Source: Bifidobacterium breve (GTDB lineage: Bacteria > Actinomycetota > Acidimicrobiia > Acidimicrobiales > Acidimicrobilacustridaceae). From it: a stretch of DNA of 58,116 bases. The position numbers and the translations under genes were made by a program. The notes below the pieces were generated by a model, which did no database searches, was not told where the DNA came from, and saw only the letters and a list, made by a program, of their open reading frames with translations. Where the stretch lies: assembly GCA_945860545.1 (NCBI GenBank), contig CAMAQM010000010.1, positions 1 through 58,116 of the forward strand, written 5' to 3'. Shown here in pieces: positions 34,153-42,654 of this stretch (within the stretch, counting starts at the first letter, position 1; the number at the start of each line of letters is the position of its first letter).

Positions 34153-35130
34153 GTGAGCCTTGACTTCCGTCTCGCCCATTCGTTCGCTGTGCAGCGGATG
34201 CGTCGCGGGGACATCGCCGACCTCGACAACGTTGGCGGAGAAATTCTCCAGATCCAGACCATCGAGGCGCTGCTCGACGGGTGCTACGACGGGGATGTGA
34301 CCATCGGGGAACTCCACGGTCGTGGCGATTTCGGTCTCGGCACGCTCACCGGTCTCGACGGCGAACTCGTCGTCGTCGACGGCGAGTTCTGGAACATCGA
34401 CCCGAACGGGGTTGCCGTGCCCGCACCGGCCGACGCCGGAGTCCCGTTCGCGGCGCTCGTCACGTTCGGTGAGGCCGAACGGTTCCACCTCGACGGGCCG
34501 ATGACCCGGGCGGAACTCGAGGCCGAAATTCTCGCCCACCTCGACGACCACGAGGGTTCGTACGCCATTCGCATCGACGGGGTGTTCGCCCCGGTCCACT
34601 TCCGCACCGTCGTGCACCAGGATCCGCCCTACCAGCCGCTGACCGAGGTCCTCGCCGAGGCGGAACGTAAGTTCCACGCCGACCGGCTCGAAGGCACCAT
34701 GGTCGGGTTCTTCTTCCCCGACTACGCCTCGGACCTCAACCAGCCCGGCTTCCACTTCCACATGGTTTCCGCCGACCGCACCACCGGCGGCCACGTCTAC
34801 GACTTCACCTTGACGTCTGCGGAGGTGACCCTCGGGCACAACCAGGCGCTGCACGTCGCACTCCCCGAGCGCAACCTCGCTGAGGTGCTCACCATGGAAC
34901 CCGCGCTCCGCAGCGTCCACGTGCACCTGGTGCGCGCCGGTTCGGCGACCCCAACAGTGTTGGCGTCGGAGATGGGGCTCGACCCCGACGAGGTCGCCGG
35001 GGCGCTGCGACGGCTGGCCAACCGGGGTCTGGCCGATGTCGACGAAGGCACGGTCGCCGAACCCGTCTACCGCCCCCATCTCGCCCGGCTGCGCCCAGCC
35101 CACCTGCCACCAGCGCTGGACGACCTGTGA
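34153..35130 (+). CDS. Acetolactate decarboxylase-like protein with C-terminal winged-helix-like extension
   Basis: A 325-residue protein from GTG 34153 (GGAAGG eight bases upstream). Residues 30-250 are an alpha-acetolactate decarboxylase (AlsD/BudA) domain: 'ILQIQTIEALLDGCYDGDVTIGELHGRGDFGLGT', zinc-ligand positions H201, H203 and H214 in 'GFHFHMVSADRTTGGHV', plus E53 and R151 at the expected active-site places. The enzyme turns acetolactate into acetoin. Unlike usual family members (about 235-260 residues), residues 251-310 ('TPTVLASEMGLDPDEVAGALRRLANRGLADVDEG') look like a winged helix-turn-helix. The following receptor gene overlaps by GTGA. A sensory or regulatory use of the AlsD fold, rather than plain acetoin synthesis, is therefore possible. 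Confidence 0.82.
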   Translation: MSLDFRLAHSFAVQRMRRGDIADLDNVGGEILQIQTIEALLDGCYDGDVTIGELHGRGDFGLGTLTGLDGELVVVDGEFWNIDPNGVAVPAPADAGVPFAALVTFGEAERFHLDGPMTRAELEAEILAHLDDHEGSYAIRIDGVFAPVHFRTVVHQDPPYQPLTEVLAEAERKFHADRLEGTMVGFFFPDYASDLNQPGFHFHMVSADRTTGGHVYDFTLTSAEVTLGHNQALHVALPERNLAEVLTMEPALRSVHVHLVRAGSATPTVLASEMGLDPDEVAGALRRLANRGLADVDEGTVAEPVYRPHLARLRPAHLPPALDDL

Positions 35131-36437
35131 ACCTTGACCCGCGCACCTGGACGCTCGGCGCCCGCATCGGCGTGGCCCTCGTGGTGGCCGCACTGGTCCC
35201 CATGGCCGTCCTGTCGTGGTTCAGTATCGACGCCGGCCGCCAAGCGGTCGAGACCGCCCAGCTCGACTCCGTTGAGGGGTCAGCCACCGAGTCGGCGGTG
35301 GCGGTGCGCGAGTACCTCGCCGGGGTGTCGGCCCGCGCCGACGCCTTGGGTACCCGCCCCGATGTGGTCGAGTACCTCAAGTCGGTCAACGCCAACCCGT
35401 TCGCCGTGGCGCCGGCCACCGTGAACCTTGCCGAGTCGGGGAACTCCGACGTTGCGGTGGTGACCCTCGCTGCCCGTGACGGCAGCGTGGCCGACTCCGA
35501 GTCGAGCCCGACGGCCGAACCCACTGCGGGTTCTGTGGCCGACCAGGGGTGGTTCACCGACGCCGTGGCGGGGCGCCCCACGGTCGTCCCACCGGAGTTG
35601 AACCCCACCTCGGGCGTGTCGTCGGTGACGGTGGCCGCCCCCGCCCGCAACCCTGGCGAAGGCGTGATCGGGGTGGCCGCCATCGAGGTCCGTGGCCTTG
35701 ACGTGCTGGCCTCGCTCAACCAGGCGCAGCTGGCACCGGGTGGGCAGAGCTGGCTGGTGGACGCCAACGGGCGGGTGCTGATGGCACGCGACTCCCGGGT
35801 GGTGGGGCGCACCCTCGACGAACTCGGTCTCGGCCCGCTCCAGACGGCCATCAGCCAGTCGTCGCTTGGGACCCTCACCGGCGTGGACCTCGTCGGCCGC
35901 GGGTTGCAGGTGGCGGCGTTCAACGAGGTGACCCCCGGGGTCACTGCGGTTGTGCTCCAGCCCGAAGCGGTGTTTCTCGGACCCATCGACCGGCTCGGGA
36001 ACATCACCTGGCTGTTGTTCACCGTCGTGGGGGTGCTGGCGGTGGTCGGGGCGGTGGTGTTCGCCCGTCGGTTGTCGCGCCCCGTCGGTGTGCTGACGGC
36101 GGCGGCCGTGCGGATCGAGTCCGACGAGCCGGTGGACGCCGAAGCGCTGGCCGTCATCGGGCAGACCGGCGACGACGTGGGACGCCTGGCCAGGGTGTTC
36201 GCCCGCATGGCCGAGCAGGTCGCCGTGCGCGAAAAGAAGCTGCGTGAGCAGGTCCGCCAGCTCAAGGTGGAGATCGACCAGGAACGCCGACAGAAGGCGG
36301 TCGACGAGGTGACCGGCACCGACTTCTTCAAGGATCTCCAGGGTCGCGCCGCTGAGATGCGTCGGCGGGCCAAAGGGGATCCGGGCGAGGGCAGCGCCCC
36401 CGCTGTCGACCCACCCGACGATGGAGGTGCGGCGTGA
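35127..36437 (+). CDS. Cache/HAMP transmembrane receptor without output domain
   Basis: A 436-residue protein from GTG 35127 (GTGA overlap). TM1 lies at 12-32. A periplasmic-side region of about 250 residues has a double-Cache appearance ('GWFTDAVAGRPTVVPPELNPTSGVSSVTVAAPARNP.EGVIGVAAIEVRG', 'SWLVDANGRVLMARDSRVVGRTLDEL'). TM2 is at 292-313, followed by a HAMP domain (314-365) and a coiled coil (362-394). A short tail, 'VDEVTGTDFFKDLQGRAAEMRRR', follows. There is no kinase, cyclase, GGDEF or methyl-accepting region, so the signal must pass to a separate partner. The overlapping AlsD-winged-helix and LivK-type lipoprotein genes and the ParA-like ATPase are the obvious candidates. Confidence 0.82.
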   Translation: MNLDPRTWTLGARIGVALVVAALVPMAVLSWFSIDAGRQAVETAQLDSVEGSATESAVAVREYLAGVSARADALGTRPDVVEYLKSVNANPFAVAPATVNLAESGNSDVAVVTLAARDGSVADSESSPTAEPTAGSVADQGWFTDAVAGRPTVVPPELNPTSGVSSVTVAAPARNPGEGVIGVAAIEVRGLDVLASLNQAQLAPGGQSWLVDANGRVLMARDSRVVGRTLDELGLGPLQTAISQSSLGTLTGVDLVGRGLQVAAFNEVTPGVTAVVLQPEAVFLGPIDRLGNITWLLFTVVGVLAVVGAVVFARRLSRPVGVLTAAAVRIESDEPVDAEALAVIGQTGDDVGRLARVFARMAEQVAVREKKLREQVRQLKVEIDQERRQKAVDEVTGTDFFKDLQGRAAEMRRRAKGDPGEGSAPAVDPPDDGGAA

Positions 36438-37600
36438 TGCGCCGGTTGGTGGCGGGGGTCGTCGCGTTGGGGCTGGTCGGTGCGGCGACGGTGGCGTGCT
36501 CGACCACCGAGGAGGCGTCCTGCCCGCCGCTGGCATTGGCGTTCCTCGGTGTGCTCACCGGAGCGGACGCTTCCTCGGGTGAGGTGGTGCGCAACAGCGC
36601 GTCGGTGGCGGTGGCCGAACACAACGAGACGAAACCTGAGTGCGAGGTCGGTCTCATCTCCTACGACTCAAAAGGTGACCCCGACGTGGCGGAGGTGCTC
36701 GCCCGCGAGATCGTCGCCGACCCCCAGATCATCGGGGTGGTCGGACCGGTGTTCTCCGGGGAGACCGCAGCGGTCATGCCCATCTTTGAAAGTGCCGGTC
36801 TGCCCGTGCTGACCCCGTCGGCCACGAACCCGACGCTTGGTGAGCAGGGATGGCGGACGTTCCACCGTCTCGTGGGTACCGACGCCGCCCAAGGCCCAGC
36901 CGGGGTGGCGTGGCTCGTGGACGAGGCGAACCCCTCCAGTGTCGGCGTCATCGACGACGGCACCCTGTTCGGCAAGGCGCTGGCCGACTTCGTCTTTGAG
37001 GACCTCAACCGTCGTGGGATCCGCATCGCCCCCCGCCAGCAGGTCGAGCCGGGTCGCAAGGACTACGGCGAGACGGTCACCGCGGTGACCACCACCGGCG
37101 TGGACGCCGTGTTCTTCGGAGGCCTCGGCGAGTCGGGGGCGCAACTGCACCGTCAGTTGCGTGACGCCGGTGTGGAGGGATTGTTCGTCGGTGGTGACGG
37201 GCTGTACACCGCCACGTTCCTCGAGGTGATCTCAACTGGTCCCGACGGGGGCGTCGAGGTGGCGGTGACGTGCGGTTGTTTGGGGTCGGCCACCACCGAC
37301 GCCCAGAAGGCGTTCGTGGAACGCTATGAGCGCACCTTCGACGGCGCCCCGCTCTACTTCGCCTTCGAGGGGTATGACGCTGCGGGCATGTTGTTGGCCG
37401 GCATCGACGCTGGTGCCCGCACTCGGGCTGAGTTGCAGGAGTGGCTCGGCACGGCGGTGTACGAAGGGTTGAGCAAGACCATTCAGTTCGGTCCCACCGG
37501 CGAGGTCGTGGGTGGGCCGGTGTTCGTCAACCGAATCCGGGACGGGAAGTTCGTCACCGTGGCCAAGGTGGTCGACGGCCAGGTCACCCCGCTCGACTGA
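36434..37600 (+). CDS. LivK-type periplasmic-binding lipoprotein
   Basis: About 388 residues; GTG 36434 or ATG 36437 (TGATG overlap) both fit. A lipoprotein signal 'LVGAATVAC' gives the lipidated Cys at residue 21 from ATG 36437. The body is a type I periplasmic-binding fold of the branched-chain amino acid receptor family (PF13458): 'LAFLGVLTGADASSGEVVRNSASVAVAEHNE', 'IIGVVGPVFSGETAAVMPIFESAGLPVLTPSATNP', 'VDAVFFGGLGESGAQLHRQLRDAG', 'YFAFEGYDAAGMLLAGIDAG'. No transporter permease or ATPase is encoded nearby. It may therefore present ligand to the coupled Cache/HAMP receptor rather than import it; that is inference. The operon ends at the hairpin 37629-37658. Confidence 0.88.
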   Translation: MMRRLVAGVVALGLVGAATVACSTTEEASCPPLALAFLGVLTGADASSGEVVRNSASVAVAEHNETKPECEVGLISYDSKGDPDVAEVLAREIVADPQIIGVVGPVFSGETAAVMPIFESAGLPVLTPSATNPTLGEQGWRTFHRLVGTDAAQGPAGVAWLVDEANPSSVGVIDDGTLFGKALADFVFEDLNRRGIRIAPRQQVEPGRKDYGETVTAVTTTGVDAVFFGGLGESGAQLHRQLRDAGVEGLFVGGDGLYTATFLEVISTGPDGGVEVAVTCGCLGSATTDAQKAFVERYERTFDGAPLYFAFEGYDAAGMLLAGIDAGARTRAELQEWLGTAVYEGLSKTIQFGPTGEVVGGPVFVNRIRDGKFVTVAKVVDGQVTPLD

Positions 37601-37628
37601 TTGCTTTGGGGAACGCACGCTGACGCGA

Positions 37629-37658
37629 ACGGGGGGTGGCCCCAAGGCCACCCCCCGT
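37629..37658. terminator. Strong hairpin between convergent operons
   Basis: A 13-bp perfect stem ACGGGGGGTGGCC / GGCCACCCCCCGT with loop CCAA. It lies between the stops at 37600 (+) and 37687 (-). It has no T-tract on either side and probably serves both strands. Confidence 0.75.
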
Positions 37659-37686
37659 CGCACGTCACTGCACGTTGACCGCAGGC

Positions 37687-39105
37687 TCAGAAGTTCTCGT
37701 CGTCGTAGCGCTGCAACGCGGTGTTGATGGCGCTGTTGGCGCTCGCCACCACCTCAGCGGGGCTCTTGCCCGCCAGCAGCAACTCGTCGAGCGACTTGCG
37801 GATGGCTTCACGGGTCTCGGTGTACGGCCCGATGAGCGGTCCGGGGAAGTTCGGATCGAGGTTGTCGATCTCGTCCACCGCCACCGTCAGCCACCGACCC
37901 GGACGGGTCGTCTGTTCCCACTGCTGAAGGCTGGGTTCGTTGGCCGCCTGGGTGTTCCAAGCGTTGTAGGTGGCACCGATCATCCACTTGGCCTGGGTGG
38001 CCGGGGTGTTGAACCACTTCATGAAGTCCCACGCCGCAGCGATCACCTCGGGGCTGTTGGTGTTGGGGATGTAGAACGCCCCACCACCGGCCTGGACCTG
38101 ACCGGGTCCGGTGAGCCCCGGGTAGGGGGCCACGTCGACGTTGATGTCGATGGCCGGCAGGGAGTCGGCGTCGAGGCCCACCTCGGCGGGATCGAGCGTG
38201 CCTTCCAACACGGCGTTGATGGTCGAGATCGCCGTTGAGGTCTCGATGGTGATCGAGGCCTGCTCGAGGGCCATGGCGAAGTAGTGGTCGACCTGGCCTT
38301 CGGTGCCGGGCACGGCGTTGAGCAACCCGAGATCGTTCATCTCCTTGAGCCAGTTGTACAGCTCGAGGGTCTGGGGGTTGTCGAAGGTGGACTCGGTGGC
38401 GAGCGCCTCACGTCCGTTGTTGTTGTTGACGATGGCGGTGCCTACACCGGTCAGCCAGTGTTCGATGAACCACGGCTGGAGCACCATCACGAACGGCTTC
38501 TGGGTGATGCCGGCCGTCTGGATGGCCAGTGCGGCGTCCTTGAGTTCGGCCAGGGTCTGGGGCGGCGCGTCAGGGTTCAGACCGGCCTGTTCGAGGTGGT
38601 CGCGGTTGAAGTACATGACGCCGGTGGACAGGTTCGATCCTGCCGGCTGGAGCGCGTTGTCCACTGAGTAGAAGTTCCGCACCACCTGCTGGAACTGGTT
38701 CAGGTCGTAGTTGTCCGCCTCGGCGCACACCTGGGCGGGAACGATCACGCCCGAGTCGGCCATGAACTGGGTCTGGGTGTCTTCGAGCACCACGAGACCA
38801 CCGAGGGTCTTTGAGGCGATGGCGGTGTTGAACTTCCGCTGGATCTCCTCGTACCCGACGCCCTGGTTCTCCATGCGCACAGTCACCTTGTCCTGGGTGG
38901 CGTTGTACTCCTCGACCAGTTCCTGCATGGTGCGCAGGGGCTGGCCGGTGAAGGTTTCCCACATCACGAGTTCGACGGGGCCTGACGCGTTGGCAAGCGC
39001 CCCGACGGGACAGTCGCCACTGGCGCTGCCACCCCCGTTATCGGAACTGCCGCAGGCAGCCGCCACCATGACGGTTGCTGCGAGCAGTGCAAGGAGTCGC
39101 TTCAT
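37687..39105 (-). CDS. Carbohydrate ABC transporter substrate-binding lipoprotein
   Basis: A 472-residue protein; a GGAGG site lies upstream of ATG 39105. The lipoprotein signal 'MVAAAC' gives the lipidated Cys 18, followed by a Gly/Ser linker. 'VELVMWETFTGQPLRTMQELVEEYNATQ' is the start of a family 1 extracellular solute-binding fold, as in UgpB and MalE. 'ATYNAWNTQAANEPSLQQWEQ' resembles the UgpB-type C-lobe. It delivers a sugar or glycerol-3-phosphate-like ligand to the permeases encoded upstream. It is the last gene of the importer operon (ATPase, two permeases, binding protein), 45 bases after the second permease gene. Confidence 0.92.
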   Translation of the reverse strand: MKRLLALLAATVMVAAACGSSDNGGGSASGDCPVGALANASGPVELVMWETFTGQPLRTMQELVEEYNATQDKVTVRMENQGVGYEEIQRKFNTAIASKTLGGLVVLEDTQTQFMADSGVIVPAQVCAEADNYDLNQFQQVVRNFYSVDNALQPAGSNLSTGVMYFNRDHLEQAGLNPDAPPQTLAELKDAALAIQTAGITQKPFVMVLQPWFIEHWLTGVGTAIVNNNNGREALATESTFDNPQTLELYNWLKEMNDLGLLNAVPGTEGQVDHYFAMALEQASITIETSTAISTINAVLEGTLDPAEVGLDADSLPAIDINVDVAPYPGLTGPGQVQAGGGAFYIPNTNSPEVIAAAWDFMKWFNTPATQAKWMIGATYNAWNTQAANEPSLQQWEQTTRPGRWLTVAVDEIDNLDPNFPGPLIGPYTETREAIRKSLDELLLAGKSPAEVVASANSAINTALQRYDDENF

Positions 39106-39150
39106 GATGTACCTCCGTTGGTGGTTCAGGTGCGCTGCACCCGGGTTGGT

Positions 39151-40050
39151 TCAGCCTTTCACAGCACCGGCTGTGAGGCCACGGACCAGCTGACGCTGGA
39201 AGATGATCAAAAGGATCAGGATGGGCACCGCGGCGATGAGCGCGGCGGCGGTGCCGATGTTGAGTTCGTTGATGGCTGCAGCGGCGAGCGGCCGCAGGAT
39301 GATCTGCACCGTCGACATCGAACTTTCGGTGGTGATGGTGCGTGGCCACAGGTACTGGTTCCACGCGGCGAGGAACGAGATGACGGCGAAACTGGCGATG
39401 ACGGGCTTGGTGACCGGGATGGCCACCCGCCACAGGAACGCCAGGTTCCCGAACCCGTCGAGCCGGGCGGCGTCACGGAGATCCTTGGGCACCCCCATGA
39501 ACCCCTGCCGTATGAGGAACGTGCCGATGGCCGTGGCGAGGAACGGCACGGTGAGCCCTTGGAAGGTGTTGAGCCAACCCAGTGAGCGGATGGTCTCGGT
39601 GTTGGGGATGAGGGTGACCTCAATGGGGAGCATCAGGGTGGCGATGAACACCCCAAAGAGCAGGTTCCGCCCGGGGAAGCGCAGGAAGGCGAAGGCGTAG
39701 GCCGCCAACACCGAGGTGATGAGTTGGGCTGCGGTGATGATGACGGTCATCACCGCACTGATGAGAAGGTGACGACCCATGTCGCCCCGCTCGAACGCCC
39801 GGGCGAAGATGTCCCACTCGGGTTGGATTGGGTAGACGGGCTGGCCGGCGTCGATGTACTTGATCGGTGCCGACAGCGCCCGCACCACCGTCATCCAGAT
39901 GGGGAACAAGATGATGAGCGACAGCGCACCGAGCAGGGTGTAGGCCCCGAGCTTGCGCAGCACCTTGGCCCGCTGACCGGGTCGTCCCATGCGGGGCGCA
40001 GCGCCGAGGTCCACCCCTGAAGCGGTGGGCACCGAATCAACGGTCGCCAT
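39151..40050 (-). CDS. Carbohydrate ABC transporter permease (UgpE/MalG-like)
   Basis: A 299-residue protein from ATG 40050, with AGGAGGG seven bases upstream inside the previous gene (14-base overlap). It has six predicted helices. The cytoplasmic EAA loop 'DAARLDGFGNLAFLWRVAIPVTKPVI' contacts the ATPase. 'FPIWMTVVRALSAPIKYIDAGQPVYPIQPEWDIFARAF' is typical of the second permease of CUT1 importers, where the first periplasmic loop follows TM1. It pairs with the permease encoded just upstream to form the membrane channel for the binding protein above. Confidence 0.92.
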   Translation of the reverse strand: MATVDSVPTASGVDLGAAPRMGRPGQRAKVLRKLGAYTLLGALSLIILFPIWMTVVRALSAPIKYIDAGQPVYPIQPEWDIFARAFERGDMGRHLLISAVMTVIITAAQLITSVLAAYAFAFLRFPGRNLLFGVFIATLMLPIEVTLIPNTETIRSLGWLNTFQGLTVPFLATAIGTFLIRQGFMGVPKDLRDAARLDGFGNLAFLWRVAIPVTKPVIASFAVISFLAAWNQYLWPRTITTESSMSTVQIILRPLAAAAINELNIGTAAALIAAVPILILLIIFQRQLVRGLTAGAVKG

Positions 40051-40906
40051 AGTGGACCCTCCTGTTGAGCAGCAGGAACTGGCCGAGGGCAACGATGAGG
40101 GTGACGACGAACAACCCGATCGCCATCACTGCGCCGGTCGACACGTTCACCGGCTCCTGGCCGAGTCGGAAGATCTTGAACACCAGCGTCTCGGTGCTGC
40201 CCGCTGGGCCGCCCTGGGTGAGGATGTCGACCTGGGCGAAGGCTTGCAGGGCGAACACCGTCAGCACCACCACCAAGAACAGCATGGTGGGTGACAGCAG
40301 CGGCAACGTCACGGTGAAGAACCGCCGCACCGGGCGGTAGCCGTCGACGGTGGCGGCCTCCACGAGTTCTTCGGGGATGGCCTGTAGCCCGGCGAGCACG
40401 ATGATGAACGTCAATCCGAGGTTCTGCCACACGCTCGACAGCGCCACACCCCGGATGGCCGACGTCGGGTCGGCGAGGTCGATGAACGGAACGGTGCCGA
40501 TGTACCCCACGATGGGGTTCAGCATCACGAAGAAGATGACCGACGCCACCGCCACCGAGGTGGCCACCGTGGAGGCGAACACCGTCTGGAAGAAGCGGAT
40601 GCCGCGCAGTCGTCGGTGGGCGGCGACGGCGAGCAGGACACCGAGGATGAGCCCGGCGGGCACCGTCCACAACACGTACTGCAGGCTGATCCACAGGCCG
40701 CTGCGGAACTCGGCGCCACCGAGAACCTCGGTGAACTGGCTGAACCCGACGAAACGCTCCGCCGTGCCGGTGCGGTTCTGCTGGTGCAGGCCAAGGTAGA
40801 TGAGCCGGTAGAGGGCGTAGAAGAAGAACACGCCGAACACGACGAGTGACGGCAACAGCATGCCGTAGGCGGTGAGCGCCTCGCGCAGGCGTCCCCGGCG
40901 GTTCAT
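40037..40906 (-). CDS. Carbohydrate ABC transporter permease (UgpA/MalF-like)
   Basis: A 289-residue protein. ATG 40906 overlaps the ATPase stop (ATGA). The upstream in-frame extension has no membrane-protein character and lies inside the ATPase gene. It has six predicted helices; the EAA loop is 'EAATVDGYRPVRRFFTVTLPLLSPTM'. 'FGVFFFYALYRLIYLGLHQQN' is the usual TM1 of CUT1 first permeases. It forms a heterodimer with the product of the next gene. Confidence 0.92.
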   Translation of the reverse strand: MNRRGRLREALTAYGMLLPSLVVFGVFFFYALYRLIYLGLHQQNRTGTAERFVGFSQFTEVLGGAEFRSGLWISLQYVLWTVPAGLILGVLLAVAAHRRLRGIRFFQTVFASTVATSVAVASVIFFVMLNPIVGYIGTVPFIDLADPTSAIRGVALSSVWQNLGLTFIIVLAGLQAIPEELVEAATVDGYRPVRRFFTVTLPLLSPTMLFLVVVLTVFALQAFAQVDILTQGGPAGSTETLVFKIFRLGQEPVNVSTGAVMAIGLFVVTLIVALGQFLLLNRRVHYGDR

Positions 40907-41991
40907 CGCACCTCGCCGCTTTGGGGGTCGAACACCATGACGTGGGCGGGTGCCACGCCGACCGACACGTCGGTGCCTTCGGCCACCTCGGGGTCGCCCG
41001 CACCCTGGCGCACGGTGAGCGTCTGGCCACCGAGATCGCACACCAGCAGACGTTCGTGACCCAGCCACTCCACGGCCCGCACCCGCACCGCCAGCGGTCC
41101 GTCACCGATGGTGAGGTGTTCAGGGCGGACGCCGACGATCACCGGCGTCCCCTCGTGGAGCGGTCCGGTGCCCGACCCGTCGAGGGGAATCACTCCCGCG
41201 CCGGTGTCCACGCCGCCGGAGATGACGGTACCGGTGAAGGTGTTGGCCGGGGGACTGCCGATGAACCTGGCGACGAACAGGTTGGCGGGACGTTCGTACA
41301 CGTCGCGTGGGGTGCCGACCTGCTGGAGCTGGCCGTCGGCAATGATCGCCACCCGGTCAGCCATCGTCATCGCTTCGACCTGGTCGTGGGTGACGTAGAG
41401 GAACGTCGTGGCCAGCTTGCGGTGGAGCTCCACGAGCTCGACGCGGGTCGCGGCCCGCAACTTGGCGTCGAGGTTCGACAGCGGTTCGTCCATGAGGAAC
41501 GCGGCGGGGCGACTCACGATGGCTCGAGCCAACGCCACCCGCTGGCGCTGGCCACCGGAAAGGGCACCGGGCTTGCGGTCGAGCAGGTTCTCGAGGCCGA
41601 GGGTGCGGGCGGCGTCGACGATCCGCTCGGTGCGTTCGTCGCGGTTGAGTTTGCGTGGTGCCGTCTCGCCCACGTCGAACGTGCGCACCATGAGTGGCGA
41701 CTCGATGTTTCGTGCCACGGTCATGTGGGGGTAGAGGGCGTAGCTCTGGAACACCATCGAGATGTCCCGGTCGCGCGGCTCGACGTCGTTCACGACCCGG
41801 TCCCCGATGCGCAGCGTGCCTTCGGTGATCTCTTCGAGGCCGGCCACCATGCGCAACGCCGTGGTCTTGCCGCACCCTGACGGGCCCAACAGCACCATGA
41901 ACTCCCCGTCGTCGACGTGCAGGTTCAACTCCTGCACGGCGGTGACGTCACCGAAGCGTTTGGTGACGCCTTCGAAGACGACCTGACTCAT
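40903..41991 (-). CDS. ABC transporter ATPase (UgpC/MsmK-like)
   Basis: A 362-residue protein from ATG 41991 with AGAGGGAG upstream. Walker A is G36-T44 ('GPSGCGKTT'); the Q-loop is 'MVFQSYALYPHMTV'; the signature is 'LSGGQRQRVALARAI'; Walker B is 'AAFLMDEPLSNLDAKLR'; and the H-loop is 'YVTHDQVEAMTMADR'. The last 120 residues form the TOBE/MalK-type regulatory domain ('GVRPEHLTIGDGPLAVRVRAVEWLGHERLLVCDLGG'). It powers the import complex. It is first in the operon, which is unusual; the binding-protein gene more often comes first. Confidence 0.95.
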   Translation of the reverse strand: MSQVVFEGVTKRFGDVTAVQELNLHVDDGEFMVLLGPSGCGKTTALRMVAGLEEITEGTLRIGDRVVNDVEPRDRDISMVFQSYALYPHMTVARNIESPLMVRTFDVGETAPRKLNRDERTERIVDAARTLGLENLLDRKPGALSGGQRQRVALARAIVSRPAAFLMDEPLSNLDAKLRAATRVELVELHRKLATTFLYVTHDQVEAMTMADRVAIIADGQLQQVGTPRDVYERPANLFVARFIGSPPANTFTGTVISGGVDTGAGVIPLDGSGTGPLHEGTPVIVGVRPEHLTIGDGPLAVRVRAVEWLGHERLLVCDLGGQTLTVRQGAGDPEVAEGTDVSVGVAPAHVMVFDPQSGEVR

Positions 41992-42112
41992 CCGACGCTC
42001 CCTCTCTGTGCGGCTCCCGCAGGCGGGAATGCCCGCAGCGTAGTGCCGGCGCCGCCGCACGGTGCGTGGCCGCAGGGTTGCCAGCGGGTGAACGTTCCCC
42101 GAGGTGCCGGCC

Positions 42113-42574
42113 TCAGCCGTGCGGTGTGGGTCGGCGCAGGCCTTCCCACAGGAGTTCGCCGAGTGTGGGCCACCGACCGTCGAGGCAGCGGAAGGGTCCG
42201 GGGTCGTTGGGACGCGGTCGGTGGGTGACCTCGGCGGGGGCGGGCGCGGTGCCTGGGGGGACCAAAATCGAGGCGGTCTGTCCTTCACGGTCACACAGCC
42301 ACACCACCCGGACCTCCAGGCTGGTTGCGAGCGAACGGCTTCCCTGCCGAGTCGTGCCGTGGACCGCCAGCGCCGCTGCGGACCACTGCGGTGGTGCCAG
42401 CCAGTGGCGCAGGTGGCTCCGGGGGTGGTCGGGGAGCGGTTCGGGGATCAGCACCCCGTGCGGTCCGATCCCAACGAGGTAGCCCCAGGGTGCGGCGAGC
42501 GGATCGTCAACCTCCCAGCGCTGCCACCCGGCAAGCACCCGGCGTACGGCGAGTCGGCGACCGGCGGCGTCCAC
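42113..42574 (-). CDS. Uncharacterised protein, 153 residues
   Basis: From GTG 42574. 'RRVLAGWQRWEVDDPLAAPWGYLVGIGPHGVLIPEPL...HLRHWLAPPQWSAAALAVHGTT' has a Trp-rich pattern of short strands, and the C-terminus is Pro-rich. The 'W..W.VDDP' start faintly recalls the small proteins found with actinobacterial ImuB (DUF6504), but this is not secure. The opposite strand has open frames in this stretch, so the coding assignment is less certain than for the neighbours. No domain is recognised. It lies between the WS/DGAT gene and the importer operon on the same strand. Confidence 0.5.
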   Translation of the reverse strand: MDAAGRRLAVRRVLAGWQRWEVDDPLAAPWGYLVGIGPHGVLIPEPLPDHPRSHLRHWLAPPQWSAAALAVHGTTRQGSRSLATSLEVRVVWLCDREGQTASILVPPGTAPAPAEVTHRPRPNDPGPFRCLDGRWPTLGELLWEGLRRPTPHG

Positions 42575-42654
42575 CCTGCATCCTGCGCCCGGTGTCGCGA
42601 CATCCCCCCCGACCCGACACCCGCCGTGGTCGGGTCAGCACCCCTGGCTGGGGA

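Noticed and set aside
34045-35193. Upstream extension of the ParA-like frame to a 633-codon reading
   Set aside because: The extension lies antisense to the AlsD-like gene. ATG 34044 gives a full-length ParA domain and fits the -10 spacing.
34889-36622. A 577-codon open frame on the minus strand
   Set aside because: It is antisense to the Cache/HAMP receptor and LivK genes, whose proteins have recognisable domains. The minus-strand translation is low-complexity Arg/Pro/Thr/Ala with no family pattern.
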